A DNA stretch of 11,691 nt from JADJLQ01 sp031417835 (GCA_031417835.1 JANOWJ010000158.1:1-11691); one strand, 5' to 3'. Counted from the first letter of the stretch, positions 1 through 6,998 are shown. Numbers and translations: made by a program. The notes: a model not told the origin generated them from the sequence alone.

Positions 1-4
1 TTGA

Positions 5-1084
5 TTAATCTACTGGAGTTTGAATGACTATCCGCCTATGAACCACACTTCCGTTGACATAGATGCGGAGCATATAAATACCAGTACTTAATCCATCCGG
101 CAATTGTATTGATCCGTGGGTTACATCATGCAATGAGGATCGTACCCTCCCGTTTAGATCGATCAGCTCTGCTTGATCCTCTTTTGAATGATGTGATCGG
201 ACATATATCTTATTTGAAATTATCACTGGATTGGGGAATAATTCAATTTGATTAGTTATATACTTATCCTTTGCCCAAACTGACCCTTCTACATTGCCTT
301 GAAAGGCTACAGCGGATACTGACATTGGTTCTAATCGTACTTCCAGCAGCCGATTGGTCATCGTACTTTCAGAAGTGGTAAGGGCATTGCGACTCTCAGA
401 AAAAAAAGTTTCTGATGCAGGCAAATTTTTTATAATAAATCGGTTGACTTTATTGGTTGTGGTTGTAAATTTTGATAGATCGATCGTTACGTTCTGATGT
501 GTATCAGGAGATCGATTGACTAGGATCAAGGACAGTGAATCTCGAGCTGCATTGATACTGGGATAGACGGAAACTAATGTTTCATTGGATGAGGTGCTTT
601 GTAGCAAGTTTGATTTGGAGTAGCGTGTAAAAAGGTGAAGGGTCTCCCACATCCCATGTTCCCAAGACCAGGGGGTACACAACTCTACCTCATGCTTCAT
701 AAATTCTCCCAGTATAGAGGCATAGGTGACCGCCGTCACACTTGCATTTTGATTATTAAATCCCAGCTCGGTCAAACCTAAGCGTATAGTGTGATCGACA
801 CCAAAATATTTGACAAGCCACTGATTGACTCGGGTAAAAAGGTATTCTTTATTTTGGCTGTTGTCCCATGATCCTTTGACATTTTTCACGCCATTGGCTT
901 CTTTGATTCGGGTAAATTCTTCGGATGATAAAGTCCAATTGGGATTAGTGGAAGAAAAAGAATTATTCCGTCCATAGAGAAAGGGCGATATTTTTTTACT
1001 TTTTCCGGCAATATCGATGGTGACATTGACCTGGGCATACAAAGGCATGGTAAAAAAGGTAAGTATAAAGAACAGTAGCTTCAT
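5..1084 (-). CDS. GH44-type secreted glycoside hydrolase with T9SS sorting domain, catalytic domain internally deleted
   Basis: This 359-residue protein starts at an ATG with a signal peptide (cleavage near LYA|Q, residues 15-18). Residues 32-45 (KISPFLYGRNNSFS) match the N-terminal strand of family 44 glycoside hydrolases, and residues 101-108 (RLGLTELG) match the region of the nucleophile Glu (here E106). Residues 134-150 (ELCTPWSWEHGMWETLH) match a late catalytic-barrel segment, followed by a beta-sandwich to about 262. Residues 280-357 are a type A T9SS sorting domain (FPNP, IDLNGRV, LSTGIYMLRI), so the product should be secreted or surface-attached. The oddity is that residues 59-65 join the N-terminal segment directly to a segment that normally follows most of the barrel. 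The acid/base Glu motif (NEP in relatives) is absent although the frame is open. Relatives I recall are several hundred residues longer. It is probably inactive as a glucanase, or an assembly collapse. Family assignment is fairly sure; the functional state is inferred. Confidence 0.75.
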   Translation of the reverse strand: MKLLFFILTFFTMPLYAQVNVTIDIAGKSKKISPFLYGRNNSFSSTNPNWTLSSEEFTRIKEANGVKNVKGSWDNSQNKEYLFTRVNQWLVKYFGVDHTIRLGLTELGFNNQNASVTAVTYASILGEFMKHEVELCTPWSWEHGMWETLHLFTRYSKSNLLQSTSSNETLVSVYPSINAARDSLSLILVNRSPDTHQNVTIDLSKFTTTTNKVNRFIIKNLPASETFFSESRNALTTSESTMTNRLLEVRLEPMSVSAVAFQGNVEGSVWAKDKYITNQIELFPNPVIISNKIYVRSHHSKEDQAELIDLNGRVRSSLHDVTHGSIQLPDGLSTGIYMLRIYVNGSVVHRRIVIQTPVD

Positions 1085-1131
1085 ATGTATACAAAATAAA
1101 CGCAGCTAAAAATGTTGTCCAGTAACCTACA

Positions 1132-1159
1132 CAAAGTAACATTTTTTATAGCTTCCAAA
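1132..1159 (-). promoter_or_regulatory. Weak candidate promoter for the GH44-type gene
   Basis: Read on the minus strand, TTACTTTG (1132-1139) matches the Bacteroidota -7 consensus TAnnTTTG at seven of eight positions. A TTTG (1156-1159) lies 16 bases upstream, slightly short of the usual spacing. The start codon lies about 48 bases downstream. The match could easily be chance in this AT-rich gap. Confidence 0.25.
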
Positions 1160-1183
1160 AAGACAATACCTATTAAGTGTAAA

Positions 1184-1195
1184 AGTTTTAAAACT
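1184..1195. promoter_or_regulatory. 12-bp perfect palindrome in the divergent GH44/argD gap
   Basis: AGTTTTAAAACT is a perfect palindrome 46 bases upstream of the argD-type start, in the 157-bp gap between divergent genes. It could be an operator for either gene. It does not match the classic ArgR box (TGAAT-N4-ATTCA), and AT-rich palindromes arise by chance, so this is only a candidate site. Confidence 0.2.
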
Positions 1196-1229
1196 CCCAA
1201 CAAATTACATAGCACCTCCTAAAAATACT

Positions 1230-1237
1230 TAATTTCG
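1230..1237 (+). promoter_or_regulatory. Candidate -7 element immediately upstream of argD
   Basis: TAATTTCG differs from TAnnTTTG at one position and ends four bases before the ATG at 1242. If used, the mRNA would be leaderless or nearly so. No clear TTTG -33 element is visible at the expected distance. Similar boxes very close to the start occur before other genes of this window. Confidence 0.3.
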
Positions 1238-1241
1238 CCCC

Positions 1242-2420
1242 ATGAATCTGTTTGATGTATATCCTTTGTATGAGATCGAGCCTGTAAGAGGTAGAGGATC
1301 CTATGTATATGATGCCAAGGGTATCGAGTACTTGGACTTTTACGGGGGCCATGCGGTGATCTCTATAGGCCATTCACATCCTCATTACGTACAGCGCATC
1401 ACAAAACAATTGCAAAAACTCGGCTTTTATAGCAATAGTATCATCAATTCTTTGCAGAAAGATTTGGCAGATAAATTGGGCAAGCTCAGCGGTTGTGATG
1501 AATATCAGCTTTTTCTCATCAATAGTGGTGCAGAAGCCAATGAAAATGCTATCAAATTATCGTCTTTTGTAAACGGCCGAAAAAAAGTATTGTCATTCAA
1601 AAAAAGTTTTCATGGTCGGACTTCAGCCGCGTGTAATGTCACCGATGATGCCAAGATCAAAGCAGAGATCAATAAGACCTTCGAAGTGACCTTTTGCGAA
1701 TTAAATGATCTGGAATCTACGGTACAAGAAATTCATACTGAAGATTATGCATGTGTCATCATCGAAGGCATTCAAGGTATAGGTGGCATTCATATACCCT
1801 CTCAAGAGTTTTTGTTGGGTATTCAAGAGGCTTGCAAAAAGACCAAGACTTTATTGATACTCGATGAGATCCAAAGTGGTTATGGTCGAAGTGGTAAATT
1901 TTTTGCTTTTCAACATCATACTGGAGTCAGACCTGACCTGATCACGATGGCCAAAGGCATGGGCAATGGCTTTCCTATCGGTGGTGTCTTGATCCACCCG
2001 GACATCAAACCTAAACATGGCATGATCGGTACTACCTTCGGGGGCAGCCATCTGGCCTGTGTGGCAGCATTAGCTGTACTCGAAGTCTTGGAGGATGATG
2101 ATCTCATACCACACGCTGCTCAGGTCGGTGAGTACCTTATGTCAGAAATGTCCCATATCTCTGAAGTCAAAGAAGTCCGTGGCAAAGGATTGATGGTGGG
2201 GGTACAATTTGAAAATGCTATAGCAGATCTGCGTAAACAGTTGGTATTCAAGGAAAGAGTATTTACGGGATCATCTAGCGACCCCAATGTATTGAGATTG
2301 TTGCCACCACTCAATATTACCGTAGAGCAAGTCGATGTACTTACGGAAAAAATCAGAACCGTATTAAGATCGATATCGGATAAGACACCCGGCTACAGAC
2401 CGATCAGCCGAGTCAGTTAA
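1242..2420 (+). CDS. argD: N-acetyl/succinylornithine aminotransferase (class III, PLP-dependent)
   Basis: This 392-residue enzyme should interconvert N-acylglutamate semialdehyde and N-acylornithine with glutamate as amino donor, in the cytoplasm, in arginine synthesis. The fold is class III aminotransferase and the length is typical. Visible landmarks are SGAEAN (95-100) for PLP phosphate binding, FHGRT (123-127), LDEIQSGYGRSG (207-218) with the Asp that contacts the PLP ring nitrogen, the PLP lysine K238 in TMAKGMGNGFPIG, TTFGGS (264-269), and RLLPPL (352-357) near the C-terminus. The only plausible start is the ATG at 1242. The next gene begins 23 bases downstream on the same strand and codes for the following acyl-ornithine step, so the two are very likely one operon. 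From sequence alone it is not possible to say whether the acyl group is acetyl or succinyl; the neighbour favours succinyl. Ornithine or GABA aminotransferases are alternatives, but the context argues against them. Confidence 0.9.
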   Translation: MNLFDVYPLYEIEPVRGRGSYVYDAKGIEYLDFYGGHAVISIGHSHPHYVQRITKQLQKLGFYSNSIINSLQKDLADKLGKLSGCDEYQLFLINSGAEANENAIKLSSFVNGRKKVLSFKKSFHGRTSAACNVTDDAKIKAEINKTFEVTFCELNDLESTVQEIHTEDYACVIIEGIQGIGGIHIPSQEFLLGIQEACKKTKTLLILDEIQSGYGRSGKFFAFQHHTGVRPDLITMAKGMGNGFPIGGVLIHPDIKPKHGMIGTTFGGSHLACVAALAVLEVLEDDDLIPHAAQVGEYLMSEMSHISEVKEVRGKGLMVGVQFENAIADLRKQLVFKERVFTGSSSDPNVLRLLPPLNITVEQVDVLTEKIRTVLRSISDKTPGYRPISRVS

Positions 2421-2443
2421 CTCGTGAAGTTTTCTCCTTTTGC

Positions 2444-3403
2444 ATGAAAAATTTTATATCTCTTCACGATGTGACCGATAGATCAGCCTTGCTCAATAGA
2501 GCACTTGCGTGTAGTTCAGATCCATATCAATATGAAGCGTTGGGTAAGCGGAAGACCTTAGGTATGGTTTTTTTTAATCCCAGTCTGAGGACTCGGATGA
2601 GTACCCAGCAGGCTGCATATCGACTGGGCATGAAAGTAATCAGTATGAATGCTGACCAAGGATGGAAGATCGAGTTTGAAGATGGTGCTATCATGAATGC
2701 AGACCGAGCCGAACATGTCAAAGAAGCTGCTGCGGTCATGTCTCAGATGGTAGACATCATAGCTATACGATCCTTTCCAGGGCTCACCGATCGAGATAAA
2801 GACGATCAGGAAGAAGTTATGCACCAGTTTTCGAAGTACGCATCTGTGCCTATCCTCAATTTGGAATCGTCTACAGTCCACCCCTGCCAGTCACTGGCCG
2901 ATATGATCACCTTGGAACAATATCGCAAAAAAGAAAGATCAAAGACTAAAGTCGTTTTGACATGGGCACCACATATCAGAGCATTACCCCAGGCAGTAGC
3001 CAATAGTTTTGCTCAGTGGAGCCTGGGTTATGATTACGATCTGGTCATCACACACCCCGAAGGCTACGAACTCGATGCACAGTTTACGCAAGGCGCTCAG
3101 ATCGAATACCAGCAAGACAAAGCATTTGAAGGCGCAAATTTTATCTATGCCAAAAACTGGAGTTCGTACCAAGACTATGGTAAAATATTAACCCAAGATC
3201 CATCCTGGATGGTTACAGATCAAAAAATGAAGCTAACGGATCAAGCCTATTTTATGCATTGCCTCCCGACTCGCCGCAATCTGGAAATAGCCGATGATGT
3301 ACTGGATAGTTCATACTCTTTAGTGCTCCATCAGGCAAGAAATAGGATACCTGCCGCTCAGGCCGTCTTGTTTGAATTGTTAAGTTCGACAGGCTTAAAG
3401 TAA
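2444..3403 (+). CDS. argF': N-succinylornithine/N-acetylornithine transcarbamylase (ArgF')
   Basis: This 319-residue protein is of the aspartate/ornithine carbamoyltransferase fold and moves the carbamoyl group of carbamoyl phosphate onto an N-acylated ornithine. The carbamoyl-phosphate site is visible as NPSLRTR (45-51), HPCQ (146-149) and HCLP (272-275). The overall pattern (VFFNPS, IEF at 76-78, EH at 90-91, LTWAPH at 172-177) fits the Xanthomonas AOTCase / Bacteroides SOTCase branch, not ordinary ArgF. At the position of the substrate-determining Glu92 of Xanthomonas AOTCase this protein has Ala89 (in NADRAEH). Non-acidic residues there are known to give N-succinylornithine specificity, so that is the inferred substrate. 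The position of the carboxylated Lys302 of the Xanthomonas enzyme aligns with Gln in NRIPAAQA (300-307). It is in an operon with the aminotransferase upstream. The exact acyl specificity is inferred. Confidence 0.88.
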   Translation: MKNFISLHDVTDRSALLNRALACSSDPYQYEALGKRKTLGMVFFNPSLRTRMSTQQAAYRLGMKVISMNADQGWKIEFEDGAIMNADRAEHVKEAAAVMSQMVDIIAIRSFPGLTDRDKDDQEEVMHQFSKYASVPILNLESSTVHPCQSLADMITLEQYRKKERSKTKVVLTWAPHIRALPQAVANSFAQWSLGYDYDLVITHPEGYELDAQFTQGAQIEYQQDKAFEGANFIYAKNWSSYQDYGKILTQDPSWMVTDQKMKLTDQAYFMHCLPTRRNLEIADDVLDSSYSLVLHQARNRIPAAQAVLFELLSSTGLK

Positions 3404-3407
3404 ATAT

Positions 3408-4712
3408 TTATTTCGACCACCTCTGTTCTGCTAAATCTTCGGCCATTTTCCGCAGATCTATTCCGACGATTTCTTTATTCGCTTTTAGTACCTGCTCTCG
3501 CCACTGCACTGGTAGTTTATCAAAACCATAATAGGCCCCCATGATAGCACCAGTGACTGCCCCGGCTGTATCATTGTCACGACCATAATTGATGACAAAT
3601 TCAATCGTTTTCATAAAATCACCTTGTCCCATCACCAGGCCAGTTAGATTTATCACGTGGATTTCGGCAGAGTGGAACATAAAGTCTTTCACCCTTTTAT
3701 CTAATAAATCATAGGCTCGCTCCACCTGGGCAAAATAATCCGCTGAATAAGGATAGGAAGATGGAACCTTAGTTTCGGGACTTGCTTTTAGATTTTTCAC
3801 TTGATCAGCGATATAGATGGCATCTGCATACGACCGATAGGCGATCCTTCCCGTCAGTCGACTATTCATAAATCGCAGAGGGTCTATAGATTTGCACACA
3901 TGTAAGATTTGATCCATTGTGGCACCGGGCTTCATAGCTTCGGATACCAATGCGGCAGTCAAACCCGTGATATCCCTGCCATAACCTATATCATAGATGC
4001 CAAGCCGATATCCTTCTTCGTAGGCATGCACCGGGGAAGCGGGAAAATAGGCACCAATCAAAGGAGCGTAGAGCATTCCTGCGCAAACCATTTCCCCACC
4101 ATAAAATTTATTTAATGCATAGGTGTAGCCTTCCAGATTATTAGCTACGTATGGCTTAGAGACTTTGGCCCATTCTTGTAAAAAGTTAATTTGAAGCATT
4201 TTTTTCTCTAAAGGCTCAGGATCAAAGGATTGGATCTTGCTGAGATCTTTGAGTTGGGTTTCATACAATTGTATCAAATGAGTCGCCCATTGTATTGGGT
4301 CCAATGAATCAGGTGATGCAGGCTGATTCATCAGATATTGATACATGATATATTTCCATCGGGTGTCATCCGTGGTACTACCGCCGGGCATCCAGTCCTC
4401 CCAAGGGCCTTCGGCGCCTCCTTCCCGCATATGGATATCTAGGCTGTCTACATACTCCACAGTACTTTTAATATAATCTCGCAACCAGCCTTCTGTGGGC
4501 GCACCCATAGCATCTCCTATCGCTGATCCGACGATACTGCCCAACAGTTTATCAAAATAAATCGCCTTGGTGAATGTACTATCCATACGGAATGGACCAG
4601 GCTTATTGAAACTACTCCATTGCGGCATTGGAATAGTAGGTGTAGCTACTTTGGTTTTACAGCATACACTATGGATCAATATAATAATGACAACGATATA
4701 AGATCTAATCAT
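3408..4712 (-). CDS. Exported ADP-ribosylglycohydrolase-family protein
   Basis: This 434-residue protein has an N-terminal hydrophobic segment (5-17) followed by Cys17-Cys18, so it is exported and possibly a lipoprotein, though the lipobox (HSVCC) is poor. The ADP-ribosylglycohydrolase fold runs from about 54 to 430. GSAIGDAMGAPTE (62-74) is the first family motif, GSTTDDT (111-117) holds the first metal-ligand cluster (T114, D115, D116), and GRDNDTAGAVTG (377-388) holds the second (D379, D381, T382). All binuclear-metal ligands are therefore present. The family hydrolyses ADP-ribose bonds on proteins, nucleic acids or small molecules, or related N- and O-ribosides. A periplasmic site makes cytoplasmic ADP-ribosylated proteins unlikely as substrate. 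The MtnK-like kinase gene ends 42 bases upstream on the same strand. The convergent argF' stop is only four bases away. Substrate unknown. Confidence 0.82.
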   Translation of the reverse strand: MIRSYIVVIIILIHSVCCKTKVATPTIPMPQWSSFNKPGPFRMDSTFTKAIYFDKLLGSIVGSAIGDAMGAPTEGWLRDYIKSTVEYVDSLDIHMREGGAEGPWEDWMPGGSTTDDTRWKYIMYQYLMNQPASPDSLDPIQWATHLIQLYETQLKDLSKIQSFDPEPLEKKMLQINFLQEWAKVSKPYVANNLEGYTYALNKFYGGEMVCAGMLYAPLIGAYFPASPVHAYEEGYRLGIYDIGYGRDITGLTAALVSEAMKPGATMDQILHVCKSIDPLRFMNSRLTGRIAYRSYADAIYIADQVKNLKASPETKVPSSYPYSADYFAQVERAYDLLDKRVKDFMFHSAEIHVINLTGLVMGQGDFMKTIEFVINYGRDNDTAGAVTGAIMGAYYGFDKLPVQWREQVLKANKEIVGIDLRKMAEDLAEQRWSK

Positions 4713-4716
4713 GACT

Positions 4717-4724
4717 CTAAGATA
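4717..4724 (-). promoter_or_regulatory. Candidate -7 element just upstream of the ADP-ribosylglycohydrolase gene
   Basis: On the minus strand TATCTTAG matches TAnnTTTG at seven of eight bases and ends four bases before the ATG at 4712. If used it would give a leaderless or nearly leaderless message, independent of the kinase gene upstream. No good -33 partner was identified. Confidence 0.25.
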
Positions 4725-4751
4725 AAAAAAATTAATCCCAGACCGATTGGG
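4724..4751 (-). terminator. Weak candidate terminator after the MtnK-like kinase gene
   Basis: On the minus strand, just past the kinase stop, CCCA (4751-4748) can pair with TGGG (4740-4737) across a seven-base loop. A run of eight T follows (4731-4724) after a short ATTAA spacer. The four-pair stem is weak. If real, it would partly separate the kinase from the downstream ADP-ribosylglycohydrolase gene. Confidence 0.25.
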
Positions 4752-4754
4752 TCA

Positions 4755-5741
4755 TTAGCCGATGATACAGTTAGATGCCCAATCCAACAGTCCTTTTTTT
4801 TCTTCAAGACTATGGTCTAATGGCAGCTGGGCTAAGCCGATCAAGCGTCGTATAATTTCCATTCCTGCTATTGGCCAGACTTGAGCCATATCAAATCCTG
4901 ATGGGGATTGATATACTGCCAAAAGATCATCGATGGTTTGATCCGGGCTTCGGGCCATTTTTAGATGCGCTATGAGCACTCCCAAGTCGTAAGCTGCTGA
5001 CCCTATAAAACTAAATTCAGGATCAATCACTTTAAATCCTGATGTGGTATTCAACCAACTTCCGGGATAAAAATCGCCATGGATCAAGGATGTGCCTGCT
5101 GCTAAATAATCATCGCGTAAAAGATTGACTTTGTACTTTAATGTCTTATCATTCAACAAGGGTTGAGCTAGGTCGTGGAGTCCCGGCTGTATCTGATCTA
5201 GGTCAAAACCAGGGGTTGTTTGATACGGATATACAAATAGATGTTCCGCATTTAATAACCTCAGCTCCATATTAGCAGGATAGTCATTTGGCCACGTATG
5301 GTTATGAAGGTGAGATAAATATTGAACAGCTGATTGACCCGGAAAGTCTGCAAGTACACTATTCCTTTGATATAGATAGGTATAGTCGGATCCTTTGCCT
5401 AGATCCTCTAGGGCAAGTATATGGTCAGCGGTATCAAAACCCAGACAATCAGGCATTGTACTTTTAATCCATTCATTAGATGCTATGCTCTGATAAAAGG
5501 CATGTTCCACTTCGATACGCTGCACCGGAGCCGGGATATGAGGGTATTTTTGGACATAGGGTTTTGATTGTTTGAGGATCATGTGTTGACCATTGTCAAA
5601 GAATACTCTGAGGACTAGATTCATATTGCCTTCTCCTGCTTTCTCACTATTGATGACTCTCCCTCCAAACATCCAATCTGGATGTTTTGAAATGAAGGAC
5701 TCAATGATAGTAGATGGAGTGTTTAAGTCAAGATTCATCAT
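4755..5741 (-). CDS. 5-methylthioribose-kinase-like phosphotransferase (APH/choline kinase fold)
   Basis: This cytoplasmic 328-residue protein has the protein-kinase-like aminoglycoside phosphotransferase fold. The nucleotide loop is AGEGNMNLVLRV (35-46), which resembles the G-[DE]-GN-[LM]-N-x-V loop of methylthioribose kinase MtnK. The ATP lysine is probably K57 in ILKQSKPYV. The catalytic loop is HGDFYPGSW (221-229) with D223 as likely base, and VIDPEFSFIG (238-247) supplies the metal-binding Asp, with the DPEF form typical of MtnK. It is shorter than MtnK (around 400 residues), so it may act on another sugar or small alcohol. No other methionine-salvage gene is present. The start is one of two adjacent ATG codons (5741 or 5738). 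The exported ADP-ribosylglycohydrolase gene follows on the same strand, suggesting a link to ribose-type compounds, which is inference. The substrate is not established; homoserine kinase-like or aminoglycoside kinase roles cannot be excluded. Confidence 0.7.
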   Translation of the reverse strand: MMNLDLNTPSTIIESFISKHPDWMFGGRVINSEKAGEGNMNLVLRVFFDNGQHMILKQSKPYVQKYPHIPAPVQRIEVEHAFYQSIASNEWIKSTMPDCLGFDTADHILALEDLGKGSDYTYLYQRNSVLADFPGQSAVQYLSHLHNHTWPNDYPANMELRLLNAEHLFVYPYQTTPGFDLDQIQPGLHDLAQPLLNDKTLKYKVNLLRDDYLAAGTSLIHGDFYPGSWLNTTSGFKVIDPEFSFIGSAAYDLGVLIAHLKMARSPDQTIDDLLAVYQSPSGFDMAQVWPIAGMEIIRRLIGLAQLPLDHSLEEKKGLLDWASNCIIG

Positions 5742-5770
5742 AAAAATGAAGGAACAGAGTTGTTTAAATT

Positions 5771-5781
5771 GAGCACTGCTC
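5771..5781. repeat. 11-bp dyad GAGCA-C-TGCTC between the ompA-like and kinase genes
   Basis: GAGCACTGCTC is a perfect dyad with one central base in the 60-bp gap between two codirectional minus-strand genes. The loop is too small for a strong RNA hairpin and no T-run follows, so it fits an operator better than a terminator, if it has any role. Confidence 0.2.
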
Positions 5782-5801
5782 TTAAGAATATAATCAGCTT
5801 A

Positions 5802-6944
5802 TTATGAACTCAATATCTTTAGCTCCACTCTCTGATTTCTTGCTCTGCCTTCTTTGGTGGCATTGGTATCAATGGGTTTGCGCCGGCCATAACCTACAAA
5901 AGTCATTCGCTCTTTGGGTATGCCTTTTTGGATCAGGTACTCCGCTACAGCTTTTGCCCGGAGGGCAGACAGACTATCACAAAAATCGTCTTTTGGCAAG
6001 CCATTAGTATGACCACCAATCTCAACAATCAATGTCTTGTTTTCAGCTAAAAAACTAAAGATTTCCTCTAATGCCACATGACTACCAGGTGGTATGGAAT
6101 CACTATTGGCACTAAAATAGAGGTTATTGATCTTTATGATTTCTCCGACTTTTGGCCTAGGTGTAAACGTAACAGGAGGTGCTGTCGGTTTGGAGGTCGA
6201 GGTCACGACAGGAGGAGGAGGTTTTGGCTTATTGACTACGATTGGTTTTGGTGGATCCAGTGGTGCATTACAAGGTACCGGGACGATAGATGAAGCATGG
6301 TCTATGAGGATATTGCCATTATAGGGAATTAAGACTGGAGTCTTAAAAAAAGCTTCAAACATGATGTACTTATAGTTCGATTTAGGTTTGAGTCTAAAAG
6401 AATATTTTTTCCATTCATAGTTATCTATGGGCGGGCTTTCTGCCAAAAGTTCAGATCTGCCACAGGAGATGTTACCCCCCCAGATCCTAAGGACGGCTGG
6501 AGTATTAAAATTAAAAGTAGAATCGCTTCGAGTAATCAAAGGGCCATTATCCCGATTATTGGTACCGCTTTTATATTTTTCAGCACTGGATATATACACA
6601 CTAAAGTCATAACATGCTCCAGACACCAATGGGTGCTCCAACATCTGACTGATCCGCTCCCAGGTATCATTATTACGCACTACCAGACCCATATAGGTCC
6701 TGCCATTGAATGCCGGCTTATTGACTTCCCAATAGTTGCCAGGGTGTACATCTGGAGCAGACTCTCCCTGGAATCCACAATCTGTCCAGCCCATTGGTGG
6801 TGAACTCTGCTTTGGCGTATCTTCAAATGAAGGATTTATGAGGCGTATAGAGTCCGCCTTTATGTCGGATTGACCCCGGACTTCACCTACAACCAATATT
6901 AAGCAATAGGAATAAATACTAAAACGAAGGAGTATATTATTCAT
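5802..6944 (-). CDS. OmpA-family envelope protein with N-terminal beta-rich domain
   Basis: The ATG at 6944 gives 380 residues and a proper signal peptide (1-24, cleaved near VRG|Q). The longer frame would need a TTG at 6992 and puts non-signal residues in front. After the signal comes a domain beginning LINPSFED (35-42) with W, CYDF and Y/F-rich strands to about 225. It resembles the jelly-roll, carbohydrate-binding-like domain found in Bacteroidota surface proteins and has several Cys that may pair. A Pro/Lys/Thr-rich linker (about 225-267) follows, then an OmpA C-terminal domain (about 272-378) with GHTN (311-314), the LSxxRAxAV helix (325-333), GYG (351-353) and EGRARNQRVE (365-374). That domain binds peptidoglycan non-covalently, so the protein should tether the outer envelope to the cell wall while the N-terminal domain contacts a glycan or protein partner. 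The partner is unknown. There is no beta-barrel. Confidence 0.82.
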   Translation of the reverse strand: MNNILLRFSIYSYCLILVVGEVRGQSDIKADSIRLINPSFEDTPKQSSPPMGWTDCGFQGESAPDVHPGNYWEVNKPAFNGRTYMGLVVRNNDTWERISQMLEHPLVSGACYDFSVYISSAEKYKSGTNNRDNGPLITRSDSTFNFNTPAVLRIWGGNISCGRSELLAESPPIDNYEWKKYSFRLKPKSNYKYIMFEAFFKTPVLIPYNGNILIDHASSIVPVPCNAPLDPPKPIVVNKPKPPPPVVTSTSKPTAPPVTFTPRPKVGEIIKINNLYFSANSDSIPPGSHVALEEIFSFLAENKTLIVEIGGHTNGLPKDDFCDSLSALRAKAVAEYLIQKGIPKERMTFVGYGRRKPIDTNATKEGRARNQRVELKILSS

Positions 6945-6974
6945 ATGGATGGCAAAAATAACGGAATGTATGAT

Positions 6975-6998
6975 ATAATAAAACCCCTTCAAGAGGGG
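6975..6998 (-). terminator. Terminator- or attenuator-like hairpin between gcdH and the ompA-like gene
   Basis: On the minus strand CCCCT (6998-6994) pairs with AGGGG (6988-6984) around a five-base loop, followed by TTTTATTAT. This looks like a short intrinsic terminator about 115 bases after the glutaryl-CoA dehydrogenase stop. However, the best promoter candidate for the ompA-like gene lies upstream of it (7015-7048). The hairpin would then sit in the ompA leader about 30-40 bases before its ATG, where it could act as an attenuator or simply as a leader structure. Confidence 0.4.

Noticed and set aside
2558..2881. 107-residue frame opposite argF'
   Set aside because: It lies wholly inside a confidently identified gene on the other strand and has no recognisable domain.
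6945..6992. Longer start (TTG at 6992) for the ompA-like gene
   Set aside because: It would place non-signal residues before a good signal peptide and include the hairpin and T-rich tract as coding sequence.
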